NCBI GenBank assembly: GCA_902489255.1
Contig: CABTZF010000025.1
Coordinates: 1 to 20,360 of the forward strand
Source: an uncultured Peptoniphilus sp.
GTDB taxonomy: Bacteria > Bacillota > Clostridia > Tissierellales > Peptoniphilaceae
DNA: 20,360 nt
Reading direction: 5' to 3'
Shown: positions 7,866 to 15,888 of the stretch, piece after piece
Numbering within the stretch: position 1 is the first letter of the stretch
Layout of the letters: every line of letters starts with the position of its first letter
Made by a program: the position numbers and the translations under genes
Notes under the pieces: model-generated
Databases searched by the model: none
The model's input: only the letters and a program-made list of their open reading frames with translations
What the model was told of the DNA's origin: nothing

Positions 7866-8426
7866 ATGGTAGATAAAAATAAAGCTGATGATGAAAACAT
7901 TAAGAAAAAAGAAAACGAAAAAAATAAGGATTCCTCGGAAGAAATATTGAAAGAAGTTCCTGAAACAGAGGAGGATATTGTAATAGAAGATAAGGAAGAA
8001 AAAGGTGATGATAAATTACAAGATTTGACAGATAAGTTTATGAGACTTCAGGCAGATTTTGTGAATTTTAAAAGGAGAGCGGAGAAAGAAAAAACTCAAT
8101 ATGTAGATCTTGGAGTTAGCAAACTTGCAAATTCACTTTTGCCTGTAATTGATAATTTTGAAAGGTCAATGGATGCAGAAACTGAACATGATGGCTTTTA
8201 TGAAGGTGTGGTTCTTATTAAAGATCAATTGCTTTCTGTCTTAAAAGCTAATAATGTTGTTGAAATGGAAGCCCTTGGAAAAAAATTTGATCCCAATTTC
8301 CATCATGCAGTAATGACAGAAAAATCCGAAAAATATGAAGAAGGCATTGTAACAGAAGTGTTACAAAAAGGTTATTTAATTAATGATAAAGTTTTAAGAC
8401 CTGCAATGGTCAAAGTTTCTGAATAA
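7866..8426 (+). CDS. grpE: Nucleotide exchange factor GrpE
   Basis: A 186-residue cytoplasmic cochaperone that opens DnaK to release ADP and also senses temperature. The first 55 residues are highly charged, rich in Lys and Glu and probably disordered. A long coiled-coil helix follows (DDKLQDLTDKFMRLQADFVNFKRR region, about 50-95), then the four-helix and beta-wing part with MEALGKKFDPNFHHAVM and the C-terminal GYLINDKVLRPAMVKVSE, a classic GrpE ending. The ATG directly abuts the hrcA TAA, and the ribosome site GGAGGAG lies inside the hrcA end, so the two genes are translationally coupled. It lies 13 nt upstream of dnaK. Confidence 0.97.
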   Translation: MVDKNKADDENIKKKENEKNKDSSEEILKEVPETEEDIVIEDKEEKGDDKLQDLTDKFMRLQADFVNFKRRAEKEKTQYVDLGVSKLANSLLPVIDNFERSMDAETEHDGFYEGVVLIKDQLLSVLKANNVVEMEALGKKFDPNFHHAVMTEKSEKYEEGIVTEVLQKGYLINDKVLRPAMVKVSE

Positions 8427-8439
8427 GGAGGAAAATAAC

Positions 8440-10293
8440 ATGAGTAAAATTATAGGAATAGACTTAGGTACAACAAATTCAGCAGTAGCTGTAATGGAAG
8501 GCGGTTCGCCAATTATAATACCAAATATTGAAGGAAATAGAACTACCCCTTCAGTAGTTGCTTTTACAAAAGACGGAGAAAGACTTGTAGGAGAAACAGC
8601 AAAGCGTCAAGCAATCACAAATCCTGACAGGACAATTTCATCAATAAAAAGAGAAATGGGTAGTGACCACAAGATTACAATTGATGATAAGACTTATACT
8701 CCTCAAGATATATCTGCAATGATATTACAAAAATTAAAATCCGATGCAGAATCTTATTTGGGAGAAAAAATTACAGATGCAGTTATTACAGTTCCAGCAT
8801 ACTTTACTGATGCGCAAAGACAAGCAACAAAAGATGCAGGAAAGATTGCCGGTTTAAATGTTAAGAGAATTGTTAATGAACCTACAGCTGCATCTCTTGC
8901 ATATGGCATGGACAAGGAAGGAATTTCTTCAACTATTATGGTTTACGATCTTGGTGGAGGAACTTTTGATGTTTCTATTTTGGAACTTTCAGACGGTGTT
9001 TTTGAAGTACATGCAACAAGAGGAAATAACAGACTTGGTGGAGATGACTTTGACAATAGACTTATAGACTATATAGCTGAAGAATTTAAAAAAGAAAACG
9101 GTATTGATTTAAGAGAAGACAAAATGAGTCTGCAAAGATTAAAAGAAGCGGCAGAAAAGGCTAAAAAGGAACTTTCTTCAAGAATGAATTCAAATATTAA
9201 TTTGCCCTTTATTACTGCGACTTCTTCAGGACCTCTTCACTTAAATATGGATATTACAAGAGCAAAATTTGATGAACTGACAGGAGATTTGGTAAAGAAA
9301 ACTGAAGGTCCTGTTCAAGATGCTTTAAAAGATGCAGGTCTTTCAGCAAATGATATAGACAAAGTATTACTTGTAGGCGGCTCAACAAGAATTCCGGCTG
9401 TGCAAGAATGTATAAAAAGACTTATTGGCAAAAATCCGCAAAAAGATATTAATCCGGATGAATGTGTTGCCTTAGGAGCTGCAATTCAAGGTGGAGTTCT
9501 TTCAGGTGATGTAAAAGATTTATTATTACTTGATGTAACACCCCTATCACTAGGAATTGAAACAATGGGAAATATTACAACAAGATTAATTGAAAGAAAT
9601 ACAACTATTCCCACAAAGAAGTCACAAATCTTTACAACAGCAGCAGATAATCAAACTTCTGTTGAAATTCATGTGCTCCAAGGTGAAAGACAAATGGCTA
9701 AAGATAATATAACTTTAGGAAGATTTAACCTTGACGGTATTGCTCCGGCAAGACGTGGAGTTCCACAAATAGAAGTAACTTTTGATATAGATGCCAACGG
9801 TATTGTAAATGTATCTGCTAAAGACCTAGGTACCGGCAAAGAACAACACATAACAATCACATCTTCTTCCAACTTAACTGACGAAGAAATAGATAAGAAA
9901 GTTAAAGAAGCTGAAATGTATGCTAAGGAAGATGAAAAGAATAAAAACTTAATTGAAGCAAGAAATAATGCCGATTCAATAATCTATCAATCAGAAAACA
10001 CTCTAAAAGATGTTGAAGGAAAGATTTCTGAAGATGAAAAGAAGAAGATTGAAGATGCTATTGAAGCCTTAAAGGGAGTTAAGGATTCTGAAAATTTAGA
10101 AGATATCAAAAAGAAAACTGAAGAATTAACCCAAGCTTTTTATAGCGTTTCAGAAAAAATTTATAAGAATAATGAAAAAGAAGCTCAAACAAACGGCGAA
10201 TCCGGCGGCGGACAAAAATCTGCTGATGATGTAGTCGATGCTGATTATGAAGTTGTTGATGATGAGGAAGAATCTAATAAGGAAGATAAGTAA
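8440..10293 (+). CDS. dnaK: Chaperone protein DnaK (Hsp70)
   Basis: A 617-residue Hsp70 that binds exposed hydrophobic peptides and cycles with DnaJ and GrpE. Phosphate loops are GIDLGTTNS (6-14) and DLGGGTFDVSI (170-180), the adenosine motif is LVGGSTRIP (311-319), and the interdomain linker is VKDLLLLDVTPLS (358-370). The substrate-binding domain and helical lid follow. The tail is acidic (DDVVDADYEVVDDEEE). The segment after IKREMG (69-74) lacks the roughly 24-residue insertion found in Gram-negative DnaK, so this is the Gram-positive form. The start follows AAGGAGG by 8 nt. The operon ends with a strong terminator shortly after the stop codon. Confidence 0.98.
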   Translation: MSKIIGIDLGTTNSAVAVMEGGSPIIIPNIEGNRTTPSVVAFTKDGERLVGETAKRQAITNPDRTISSIKREMGSDHKITIDDKTYTPQDISAMILQKLKSDAESYLGEKITDAVITVPAYFTDAQRQATKDAGKIAGLNVKRIVNEPTAASLAYGMDKEGISSTIMVYDLGGGTFDVSILELSDGVFEVHATRGNNRLGGDDFDNRLIDYIAEEFKKENGIDLREDKMSLQRLKEAAEKAKKELSSRMNSNINLPFITATSSGPLHLNMDITRAKFDELTGDLVKKTEGPVQDALKDAGLSANDIDKVLLVGGSTRIPAVQECIKRLIGKNPQKDINPDECVALGAAIQGGVLSGDVKDLLLLDVTPLSLGIETMGNITTRLIERNTTIPTKKSQIFTTAADNQTSVEIHVLQGERQMAKDNITLGRFNLDGIAPARRGVPQIEVTFDIDANGIVNVSAKDLGTGKEQHITITSSSNLTDEEIDKKVKEAEMYAKEDEKNKNLIEARNNADSIIYQSENTLKDVEGKISEDEKKKIEDAIEALKGVKDSENLEDIKKKTEELTQAFYSVSEKIYKNNEKEAQTNGESGGGQKSADDVVDADYEVVDDEEESNKEDK

Positions 10294-10305
10294 AATTAAA
10301 TAAAA

Positions 10306-10341
10306 TAAAGTTGCAGGGAAACTTGCAACTTTAATTTTTTT
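10306..10341 (+). terminator. Rho-independent terminator between dnaK and dnaJ
   Basis: A perfect 10-bp stem (TAAAGTTGCA / TGCAACTTTA, loop 8 nt) is followed by seven T. It lies 12 bp after the dnaK stop and should separate or attenuate dnaJ transcription. Confidence 0.88.
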
Positions 10342-10373
10342 ATCGTATATTTATACTTCTAGAGAGGTGAATG

Positions 10374-11501
10374 ATGAGAAATTTTTATGATATCCTTAAT
10401 GTAAGTGAAAATGCAACTAAGGAAGAATTAAAAATATCCTACAAAAAAATGGCAAAAAAATATCACCCTGATTTAAATGCCGGTGATAAAGATGCTGAAG
10501 AAAAATTTAAGGAAATAAATTATGCCTACGAAGTTCTATCTGATGATGAAAAAAGACAAATTTATGATGCCTATGGTGAGGAAGGCCTAAAGGGAAATTA
10601 TGGAGGTTCATCAGGAGGTTTTGGAGGTTTTTCGGATATATTTGACGATATTTTTGACATATTTGGCAGCGGTGGAGGATTTTCATCCGGAACTTATAGG
10701 AAAAGCAAGAATTATCCGGAAAAAGGCTCGGATATAAAGGTGGAACTAACTCTTGACTTTTTTGAAGCGGTGTTTGGTTGCGAAAGGGAAATAAATGTAA
10801 AGGTCTATGACAAGTGTCCCAGATGTCACGGAGAAAAGGTGGAACCCGGAACAAGTAAAAAAACTTGTGACAAATGTCATGGGCAAGGGCAAATAAGAGT
10901 AGAAAGCTCATCTCCCTTTGGAAGAATTGTAAGGACAACTACTTGCGACAGATGTGGTGGAAGTGGAGAAATTATTGAAGAATCCTGTAAAAAATGTAGG
11001 GGTCAGGGGAAAATTTTAAATAGTAAAAAAATAAATGTGAAAATTCCGGCGGGAGTTGACACAGGTAATATTATTTCTCTGACAAATCAAGGAAATGACG
11101 GAGACAATGGTGGCGAAAAAGGAGATATTTATGTATATATCAGAGTTAGTGAAGATTCAATCTTTAAAAGGCGAGGCAATGATTTATTTATAGATATGCC
11201 GATAAGTTATTCAGATGCAGTTTTGGGAGGAAAAATAAAAGTTCCAACCCTTAAAAAAATTGTGGACTATGATATTCCCAAGGGCACTAAGGGGGGTACT
11301 ACCTTCAAATTAAAAGGAGAAGGAGTACAAGTAGTTAATAGAAATTCTAAGGGTGATCTTTATTTTACCGTAAATATTTTAGTGCCTAAAAAGATCAGTG
11401 ATGAAGAGAGAGAATTACTTGAAAAATTAAGGGACAATGACACTGAAATCAAACATGAGCAAAAAACTTTTTTTGAAAAAGTAAAGGATTTTTTTGAATG
11501 A
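10374..11501 (+). CDS. dnaJ: Chaperone protein DnaJ (Hsp40, type I)
   Basis: A 375-residue type I J-protein that delivers substrates to DnaK and stimulates its ATPase. The J domain has HPD (31-33 from the chosen start) and a Gly/Phe region (about 73-106, with FDDIFDIFGSGGGF). Four zinc-binding Cys pairs follow: CPRCHGEK, CDKCHGQG, CDRCGGSG and CKKCRGQG (residues 148-208); the first lacks the final Gly of CxxCxGxG. The C-terminal peptide-binding domains complete the family length. I start at ATG 10374, 6 nt after AGAGG. The ATG at 10371 is only 3 nt from it and would add one Met. No CIRCE precedes it. Weak promoter-like boxes (TTGCAA at 10323, TATATT at 10346, 17-bp spacer) overlap the dnaK terminator, so dnaJ may have its own start or depend on readthrough. 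Confidence 0.97.
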   Translation: MRNFYDILNVSENATKEELKISYKKMAKKYHPDLNAGDKDAEEKFKEINYAYEVLSDDEKRQIYDAYGEEGLKGNYGGSSGGFGGFSDIFDDIFDIFGSGGGFSSGTYRKSKNYPEKGSDIKVELTLDFFEAVFGCEREINVKVYDKCPRCHGEKVEPGTSKKTCDKCHGQGQIRVESSSPFGRIVRTTTCDRCGGSGEIIEESCKKCRGQGKILNSKKINVKIPAGVDTGNIISLTNQGNDGDNGGEKGDIYVYIRVSEDSIFKRRGNDLFIDMPISYSDAVLGGKIKVPTLKKIVDYDIPKGTKGGTTFKLKGEGVQVVNRNSKGDLYFTVNILVPKKISDEERELLEKLRDNDTEIKHEQKTFFEKVKDFFE

Positions 11502-11523
11502 TGATTAAAAAAATACTTGGCGG

Positions 11524-11544
11524 GTATAATAAATATAGTTGACA
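11524..11544 (+). promoter_or_regulatory. dps promoter region with candidate PerR box
   Basis: GTATAATAAATATAG (11524-11538) matches 11 of the 14 specified bases of the PerR consensus TTATAATNATTATAA and contains a perfect -10 TATAAT (11525-11530). A TTGACA follows directly (11539-11544), but no good -10 lies 17 bp after it (ACTATT). PerR boxes overlapping the -10 of dps/mrgA genes are known in Firmicutes. In AT-rich DNA such a match can arise by chance. Confidence 0.4.
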
Positions 11545-11583
11545 TATAACAAATTTATAAAACTATTAGGAGGAAAAAATATA

Positions 11584-12000
11584 ATGAAAAAATTAAATGT
11601 ATATTTAGCTAACCTTGAAGTAGGAAATATATTACTTCACAATCTTCATTGGAATGTTGAAGGATTTACTTTTAAAGCAGTTCACGAATATTTAGAAAGT
11701 CTTTATGATGAATTTTTTGAAATGTTAGATGAAGTTGCAGAATATCAAAGAAAAAATGGAGAATTTCCACCGGCTTCTTTAAAAGAGTATCTTGAACTTA
11801 CTGATATTAAAGAAAGAGAAACAAAAATTGTAGAAGCAAAGGAAGCTGTAAAAATCGCTCTTGACCTTATTAGTCATATGGATGAACTTGCAAAAGAAAT
11901 TAGAGATGAAACTGATTGCTTTATTCTTTCAAACATGATGGAAGATCATATGACTCAATATGCCAAGGAAAAATGGTTTATGGGTTCAATGTTAAAGTAA
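11584..12000 (+). CDS. dps: Dps-like ferritin (DNA-protecting / iron-storing ferroxidase)
   Basis: A 138-residue mini-ferritin expected to form a dodecameric shell that oxidises Fe(II) with peroxide and stores iron, protecting the cell from Fenton chemistry. The ferroxidase ligands fit the family spacing exactly: H22, H34, D49 and E53 (H-x11-H-x14-D-x3-E), inside HNLHWNVEG and DEVAEYQR. The basic DNA-binding tail of E. coli Dps is missing, so DNA binding is doubtful. I start at ATG 11584, 10 nt after AGGAGG. An in-frame TTG at 11539 belongs to a TTGACA box and its frame runs through the ribosome site, so it is not the start. It is a single-gene unit ended by a terminator. A possible PerR box suggests control by peroxide. 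Confidence 0.93.
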   Translation: MKKLNVYLANLEVGNILLHNLHWNVEGFTFKAVHEYLESLYDEFFEMLDEVAEYQRKNGEFPPASLKEYLELTDIKERETKIVEAKEAVKIALDLISHMDELAKEIRDETDCFILSNMMEDHMTQYAKEKWFMGSMLK

Positions 12001-12043
12001 AAAATAAGATAAATTTTTAATATTTAATATTATATAAAAATAT

Positions 12044-12087
12044 AAATATCTGTTAGAGAGTTATTCTTTAACGGATATTTTTTATTT
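12044..12087 (+). terminator. Terminator of dps
   Basis: A 12-bp stem (AAATATCTGTTA / TAACGGATATTT, one G-T pair) with a 13-nt loop runs into a T-rich tail. It begins 44 bp after the dps stop codon. Confidence 0.75.
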
Positions 12088-12297
12088 TAAAGACTAAATA
12101 TGTAGGAATATAAAAGTTTTATAGGGAAAAAATGTTAATTATAGATTTTTTAACACAAGATTAGTTTTATAGGGTAAAATAGTAATAAGAAAAATTAAAT
12201 AATTATTTTTAAGATTTATTGAGGTAATTTTTATAATTAAGGCTGTCAATAAATATTTATATAACATTTATAAGGCTTAAAAAAAGAGGAGGTCAAC
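12088..12297 (+). other. Gene-free spacer upstream of the M20 peptidase
   Basis: No gene is seen. A short imperfect direct repeat AGTTTTATAGGG(A/T)AAA occurs at 12115-12130 and 12163-12178, 48 bp apart. The M20 promoter must lie here, but no box pair is convincing. A strong ribosome site (AGAGGAGG) is at 12286-12293. Confidence 0.45.
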
Positions 12298-13449
12298 ATG
12301 GTATTTAAAAGAGATGAAAAAATTAATATTCTGGCGGATATTATTAAAATTAAAAGTGAAAATGATAACGAGCTTAAAGTAGCCGAGTATCTTAAAAAAC
12401 TATTGGAAAAGTATGATATGGTCAGCGAATTGGTTGAATACAACAAGAGTCGTTCATCTTTAATTTGTGATCTTAAAGGTAAAAAAAAGGGAGAAAAACT
12501 TTTAATTATTAGTGGACACATGGATGTAGTAGCGGCAGGGGATGAAAAAGAATGGACCTTTCCTCCTTTTGGAGCTGAAATTCATGATGGAAAAATGTAT
12601 GGACGTGGAACAACGGATATGAAAGCGGGCTTGGCAGCTTTAATTATAGCCATGATTGAATTGAAAGAAGAGGGGTCTGATTTTTCGGGAACTCTGCGTT
12701 TAGCTGCAACAGTAGGAGAAGAAATTGGAATGCTGGGCTCTAAACAGTTGGTTGAAGAAGGATATATTGACGGTGCGGATGGATTTTTGATTGCTGAGCC
12801 CAGCGGAAGAGATAGAATAATAAATGCTCACAAGGGGTCCTTGCAGTATGAAATTATTTCCATTGGAAAATCCGCCCACAGTTCTATGCCTCAGGCAGGA
12901 ATAGATTCACTTCAGTTGATGGTGGATTATATAAACGAAACAAATAAAAAATTTGAAAAAGCATTTTCCGCTAAAAAAAATGAACAGTTAGGTAGAACTA
13001 TTAATGTAAATACCGTAATAAATGGAGGAACTCAAATAAATAGTGTGGCAGGAAAAACAATATTAAAGGCAAATGCGAGAACAGTACCGGAAGTTAATAA
13101 CGATGAAGTAATTAAAATTATAGAGTCAGTTATTTCTGAGCTAAACAGTAAAAATAAGGGCAAACTCCAACTTAACATTCTGCAAAATAATCCCAATGCA
13201 GTTTCAAGCGTGGATAATGATTTGGTAAAAGCAATTTTATCCTCCGTAGAAGATGATATTCCGGTAACATTTTTAGGAGGGGCAACTGATGCTTCTAATT
13301 TTGGACGAATTTCAGACAAGTATGATTTGGCAATTTTCGGCCCTGGGGAAGCAACCCTTGCCCATACAGTTGATGAATTTGTTGAAATAGATGAATACTT
13401 AGAATTTATAGATATTTACAAGAGAACTATAAAAAATTATTTAAAATAA
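12298..13449 (+). CDS. M20-family metallopeptidase / deacylase (ArgE/DapE-like)
   Basis: A 383-residue cytoplasmic zinc hydrolase that cleaves an amide bond in a small acylated amino acid or dipeptide. The two-metal site is visible: H74 and D76 in SGHMDVV, bridging D107 in GRGTTDMKAG, catalytic E141 with metal-binding E142 in TVGEEIG, E167 in IAEPSG, and H356 in LAHTVDEF. H194 in SAHSSMP lies in the lid/dimerisation domain (about 180-290). Conserved motifs place it in the ArgE/DapE/acetylornithine group, but no arg or dap genes adjoin, so biosynthetic function is unlikely. It leads a three-gene unit with two small membrane proteins, suggesting that it hydrolyses something these import. Start ATG follows AGAGGAGG by 4 nt. 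Confidence 0.9.
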   Translation: MVFKRDEKINILADIIKIKSENDNELKVAEYLKKLLEKYDMVSELVEYNKSRSSLICDLKGKKKGEKLLIISGHMDVVAAGDEKEWTFPPFGAEIHDGKMYGRGTTDMKAGLAALIIAMIELKEEGSDFSGTLRLAATVGEEIGMLGSKQLVEEGYIDGADGFLIAEPSGRDRIINAHKGSLQYEIISIGKSAHSSMPQAGIDSLQLMVDYINETNKKFEKAFSAKKNEQLGRTINVNTVINGGTQINSVAGKTILKANARTVPEVNNDEVIKIIESVISELNSKNKGKLQLNILQNNPNAVSSVDNDLVKAILSSVEDDIPVTFLGGATDASNFGRISDKYDLAIFGPGEATLAHTVDEFVEIDEYLEFIDIYKRTIKNYLK

Positions 13450-13465
13450 AATATAGGAGTAACTT

Positions 13466-14188
13466 ATGGAATATTTAAAAATAGCAAATAGTGTAGAAAT
13501 GTGCGGTCTAGTAGCTTTGGTTATAGCCGTTGTTACTATTCAGGCAATTTTATTTATAAAGAAAGCCTATAAGAGAGGAATTGAGCTTGAAATGTCTAAA
13601 AAAACTCTGAATAGAGCTATGACAAATAGTGCAATACTATCTATTGTACCGTCATTACCAATAATTGTAATGATGCTTGCCCTCTCTGTGCCTTTGGGTA
13701 AATTTTTCCCATGGTTGCGTCTTAGTGTGGTAGGAAGTGCAATGTATGAAGGTACTGCCGCCAATGTTGCAGTTCAGGCTATGGGTCTTAAGGACATATC
13801 AGATCCGGGCCTAACACCAAAAATTTTTATTGTTGTAATGTTTGTAATGACAACAGGAATTATTTGGGGAATTTTATTTAATATTTTCTTTATGAAAAAA
13901 CTGGACAGTTTTTCTAAAAAAATGAAAGAAAAGCCACATACAGCCGGCTTTATGAAGTTTTTTTCTGCTGCACTTTTTTCAGCTATGATTTTAACTTTAT
14001 CAGCCCCTTATGTTGTAAATTTTAAAAATCACTCATCTATAGTCGCTTTTTTAGCAGCAGGAGCCACAACCCTTATTTGTAATAAGTTGTCAAAAATTTT
14101 GAATAAACCAATTATCAGTGACTTCTCCATGCCAATAGCTCTCTTGGTGGGGATGGCAGCAGTTATTGTAAAGGTAAATTTATTTTAA
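13466..14188 (+). CDS. Multi-pass membrane protein, DUF5058-like
   Basis: A 240-residue inner-membrane protein with about six hydrophobic segments (approximately 12-32, 52-76, 117-142, 162-185, 190-207, 220-238) and a conserved-looking loop GSAMYEGTAANVAVQAMG (about 90-108) between the second and third. The N-terminal MEYLKIANS and overall form resemble what I recall as DUF5058, an uncharacterised family. A short basic loop (KKAYKRGIELEMSKKTLNRAM) follows the first segment. It begins 16 nt after the M20 stop with a TAGGAG ribosome site, and its own stop codon is part of the next gene's ribosome site (TAAGGAGG). I infer a transporter half working with the next gene. There is no direct evidence for the substrate. 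Confidence 0.7.
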   Translation: MEYLKIANSVEMCGLVALVIAVVTIQAILFIKKAYKRGIELEMSKKTLNRAMTNSAILSIVPSLPIIVMMLALSVPLGKFFPWLRLSVVGSAMYEGTAANVAVQAMGLKDISDPGLTPKIFIVVMFVMTTGIIWGILFNIFFMKKLDSFSKKMKEKPHTAGFMKFFSAALFSAMILTLSAPYVVNFKNHSSIVAFLAAGATTLICNKLSKILNKPIISDFSMPIALLVGMAAVIVKVNLF

Positions 14189-14201
14189 GGAGGTTTCATA
14201 A

Positions 14202-14885
14202 ATGAATCAACATGAAAAATCAGTAAAATTCACAAATGAAGTTAATATTTTAGGAAGAATAACAAGTATAATAGCCCTCATTGCAATGTATGCAGTGCCG
14301 CTTGGCATAGCTTCTTATTTTAAAATTGATTTTAGTATTAAAAAGGCTATTATAGCAAGTTCAAGCCTAATTGCCATTTTTTTACCGACTGCTATTGTAG
14401 AAAATTTATCTTTTTATAATATTTTTGGAGCTGGAGGTATGTATTTAAGTTCAATTACAGGTAATATTACAAATATGAAAATGCCTGTAACTGTTGCCGG
14501 ACAAAAAATTGCAGGAGTTGAACCGGGAAGCGAACGTGGAGATGTAATTGCAATTATATGTGTTGGAGTTTCTTCTCTGGTTACTGTCACTATTTTGGTG
14601 ATGGGAGTCTTTTTAATAGGAACTTGGCTGGTGCCAATTTTAAACAATCCTATTTTAAAACCGGGATTTGATCACATAACGCCGGCCCTATATGGTGCAA
14701 TAGCTATTCCGCAAATAATTGCAAATAAAAAATTATCAGCTACTCCATTAATATATGCCTTTGGTCTATTTCTAATTTTAGGATCTGCAATGTTTGGGAA
14801 GTTTCAATCTTATATACTGATAACCAATATGATTTTATCAGTAATAATTGCCTATAGGTTTTATAGCAAAGGTCATTTAAAATAA
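14202..14885 (+). CDS. Unrecognised multi-pass membrane protein, partner of the upstream gene
   Basis: I do not recognise this 227-residue protein by name. It has about six hydrophobic stretches (roughly 15-38, 47-66, 113-148, 158-174, 179-196, 200-218). A long central polar loop, around residues 82-113, contains GNITNMKMPVTVAGQKIAGV and EPGSERGD. Loops rich in Gly and Pro at membrane borders (VPILNNPILKPGFDHITPALYG) are typical of transport proteins. The strong ribosome site AAGGAGG lies 8 nt before ATG and overlaps the upstream stop codon, so the two membrane proteins are made together. They are similar in size, suggesting a heteromeric two-subunit permease. The operon ends at the terminator just after it. 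Function is inference only. Confidence 0.65.
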   Translation: MNQHEKSVKFTNEVNILGRITSIIALIAMYAVPLGIASYFKIDFSIKKAIIASSSLIAIFLPTAIVENLSFYNIFGAGGMYLSSITGNITNMKMPVTVAGQKIAGVEPGSERGDVIAIICVGVSSLVTVTILVMGVFLIGTWLVPILNNPILKPGFDHITPALYGAIAIPQIIANKKLSATPLIYAFGLFLILGSAMFGKFQSYILITNMILSVIIAYRFYSKGHLK

Positions 14886-14896
14886 AATATATAATT

Positions 14897-14928
14897 AAAA
14901 ATATATCCTAACAAGGATATATTTTTTT
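14897..14928 (+). terminator. Terminator of the M20-membrane protein operon
   Basis: A 13-bp perfect stem (AAAAATATATCCT / AGGATATATTTTT, loop AACA) ends in a run of seven T. It begins 12 bp after the stop codon of the second membrane protein. Confidence 0.9.
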
Positions 14929-14973
14929 ATTCAAGGATTTTTTTTATAATATATAATAAGATAGGTGATATTT

Positions 14974-15888
14974 ATGAAATATATTGAGGCTGATATTTAT
15001 AGCAGCAAATCAAAAAAAGATTTACTCATAGGATTTTTATATGATGAAGATTATTATTCATTGGAAGAAATTACTAACGACTTAGCTAAGGAATTAAATC
15101 AGGATGAAAAGGACTGGGATTATGTTTCTGATATAAGTAATAATCTTAAAGATGATGAACTAATTATTAGAGTGTATCCAAGTGATGAAAAATCTGCCCG
15201 AGATTTAAAACAAAAGTTAGAAGAAAATAATCTTGGAACTTTAAAAATTTTTGAAAAAGATGATCAGGATTGGGCAAATAATTGGAAAGAGTATTATAAG
15301 CCCTTTGAAATAGGAAAAAAACTTGCCATAGTTCCTGAGTGGGAAACTTATTCAAATAAGGAAAATAGAAAAATAGTTTTAATTAATCCGGGCATGGCTT
15401 TTGGAACGGGCACTCATGAATCGACATATATGTGTTTGGAAGCCCTTGAAAAATATGTTAATAAAGATGACAGAATTTTTGATATAGGCTGCGGATCGGG
15501 AATTTTGGGAATAGCGGCAATTAAACTTGGAGCGGCTGAAGCTATCCTTGTTGACATTGATGACAAATGTATTGAAGTAAGTAAGGAAAATGCAAAATTA
15601 AATGAAATAGAAGATAAAGTTTCAATTAAAAAAGGGAATTTACTTGATGTAATTGAAGGAAAATGTGATATTATTGTTTCTAATATTATTGCAGAAATAA
15701 TAGTTGATGAAATTTCAAATTTAAGCAAGCATTTGAGTGGGCAAAAGATTTTTATAACTTCAGGCATAATCTTGGAAAAGAAGGACTTAGTTACTCAAGC
15801 TCTAATTAAAGAATCCTTTGAAATTTTAGAAGTTAAAGAAAAAAATGACTGGTGTGCAATTATAGCTAGATATGTACAGATTTTTTGA
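14974..15888 (+). CDS. prmA: Ribosomal protein L11 methyltransferase PrmA
   Basis: A 304-residue SAM-dependent enzyme that methylates ribosomal protein L11. The N-terminal substrate-recognition domain (1-110) is followed by the PrmA signature GMAFGTGTHEST (140-151), the SAM motif DIGCGSGILGIAA (170-182) and NIIAEI, the equivalent of the NILA catalytic loop. I start at ATG 14974, 5 nt after AGGTGA. An in-frame GTG at 14965 lies inside that site. TATAAT sequences at 14945 and 14952 probably supply the promoter, though no good -35 is seen. It leads prmA-rsmE-mtaB, a conserved order after dnaJ in Firmicutes, here separated from dnaJ by the dps and M20 units. The end overlaps rsmE by 17 nt. Confidence 0.95.
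   Translation: MKYIEADIYSSKSKKDLLIGFLYDEDYYSLEEITNDLAKELNQDEKDWDYVSDISNNLKDDELIIRVYPSDEKSARDLKQKLEENNLGTLKIFEKDDQDWANNWKEYYKPFEIGKKLAIVPEWETYSNKENRKIVLINPGMAFGTGTHESTYMCLEALEKYVNKDDRIFDIGCGSGILGIAAIKLGAAEAILVDIDDKCIEVSKENAKLNEIEDKVSIKKGNLLDVIEGKCDIIVSNIIAEIIVDEISNLSKHLSGQKIFITSGIILEKKDLVTQALIKESFEILEVKEKNDWCAIIARYVQIF

Noticed and set aside
10507..10938. 143-codon minus-strand open frame inside dnaJ
   Set aside because: Shadow of a confidently identified gene; composition is odd and there is no ribosome site.
11539..11583. TTG at 11539 as the start of a longer Dps
   Set aside because: This TTG is the first triplet of a TTGACA promoter-like box, and the extension translates the AGGAGG ribosome site. 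The Dps family begins near MKKLNVYLANL.
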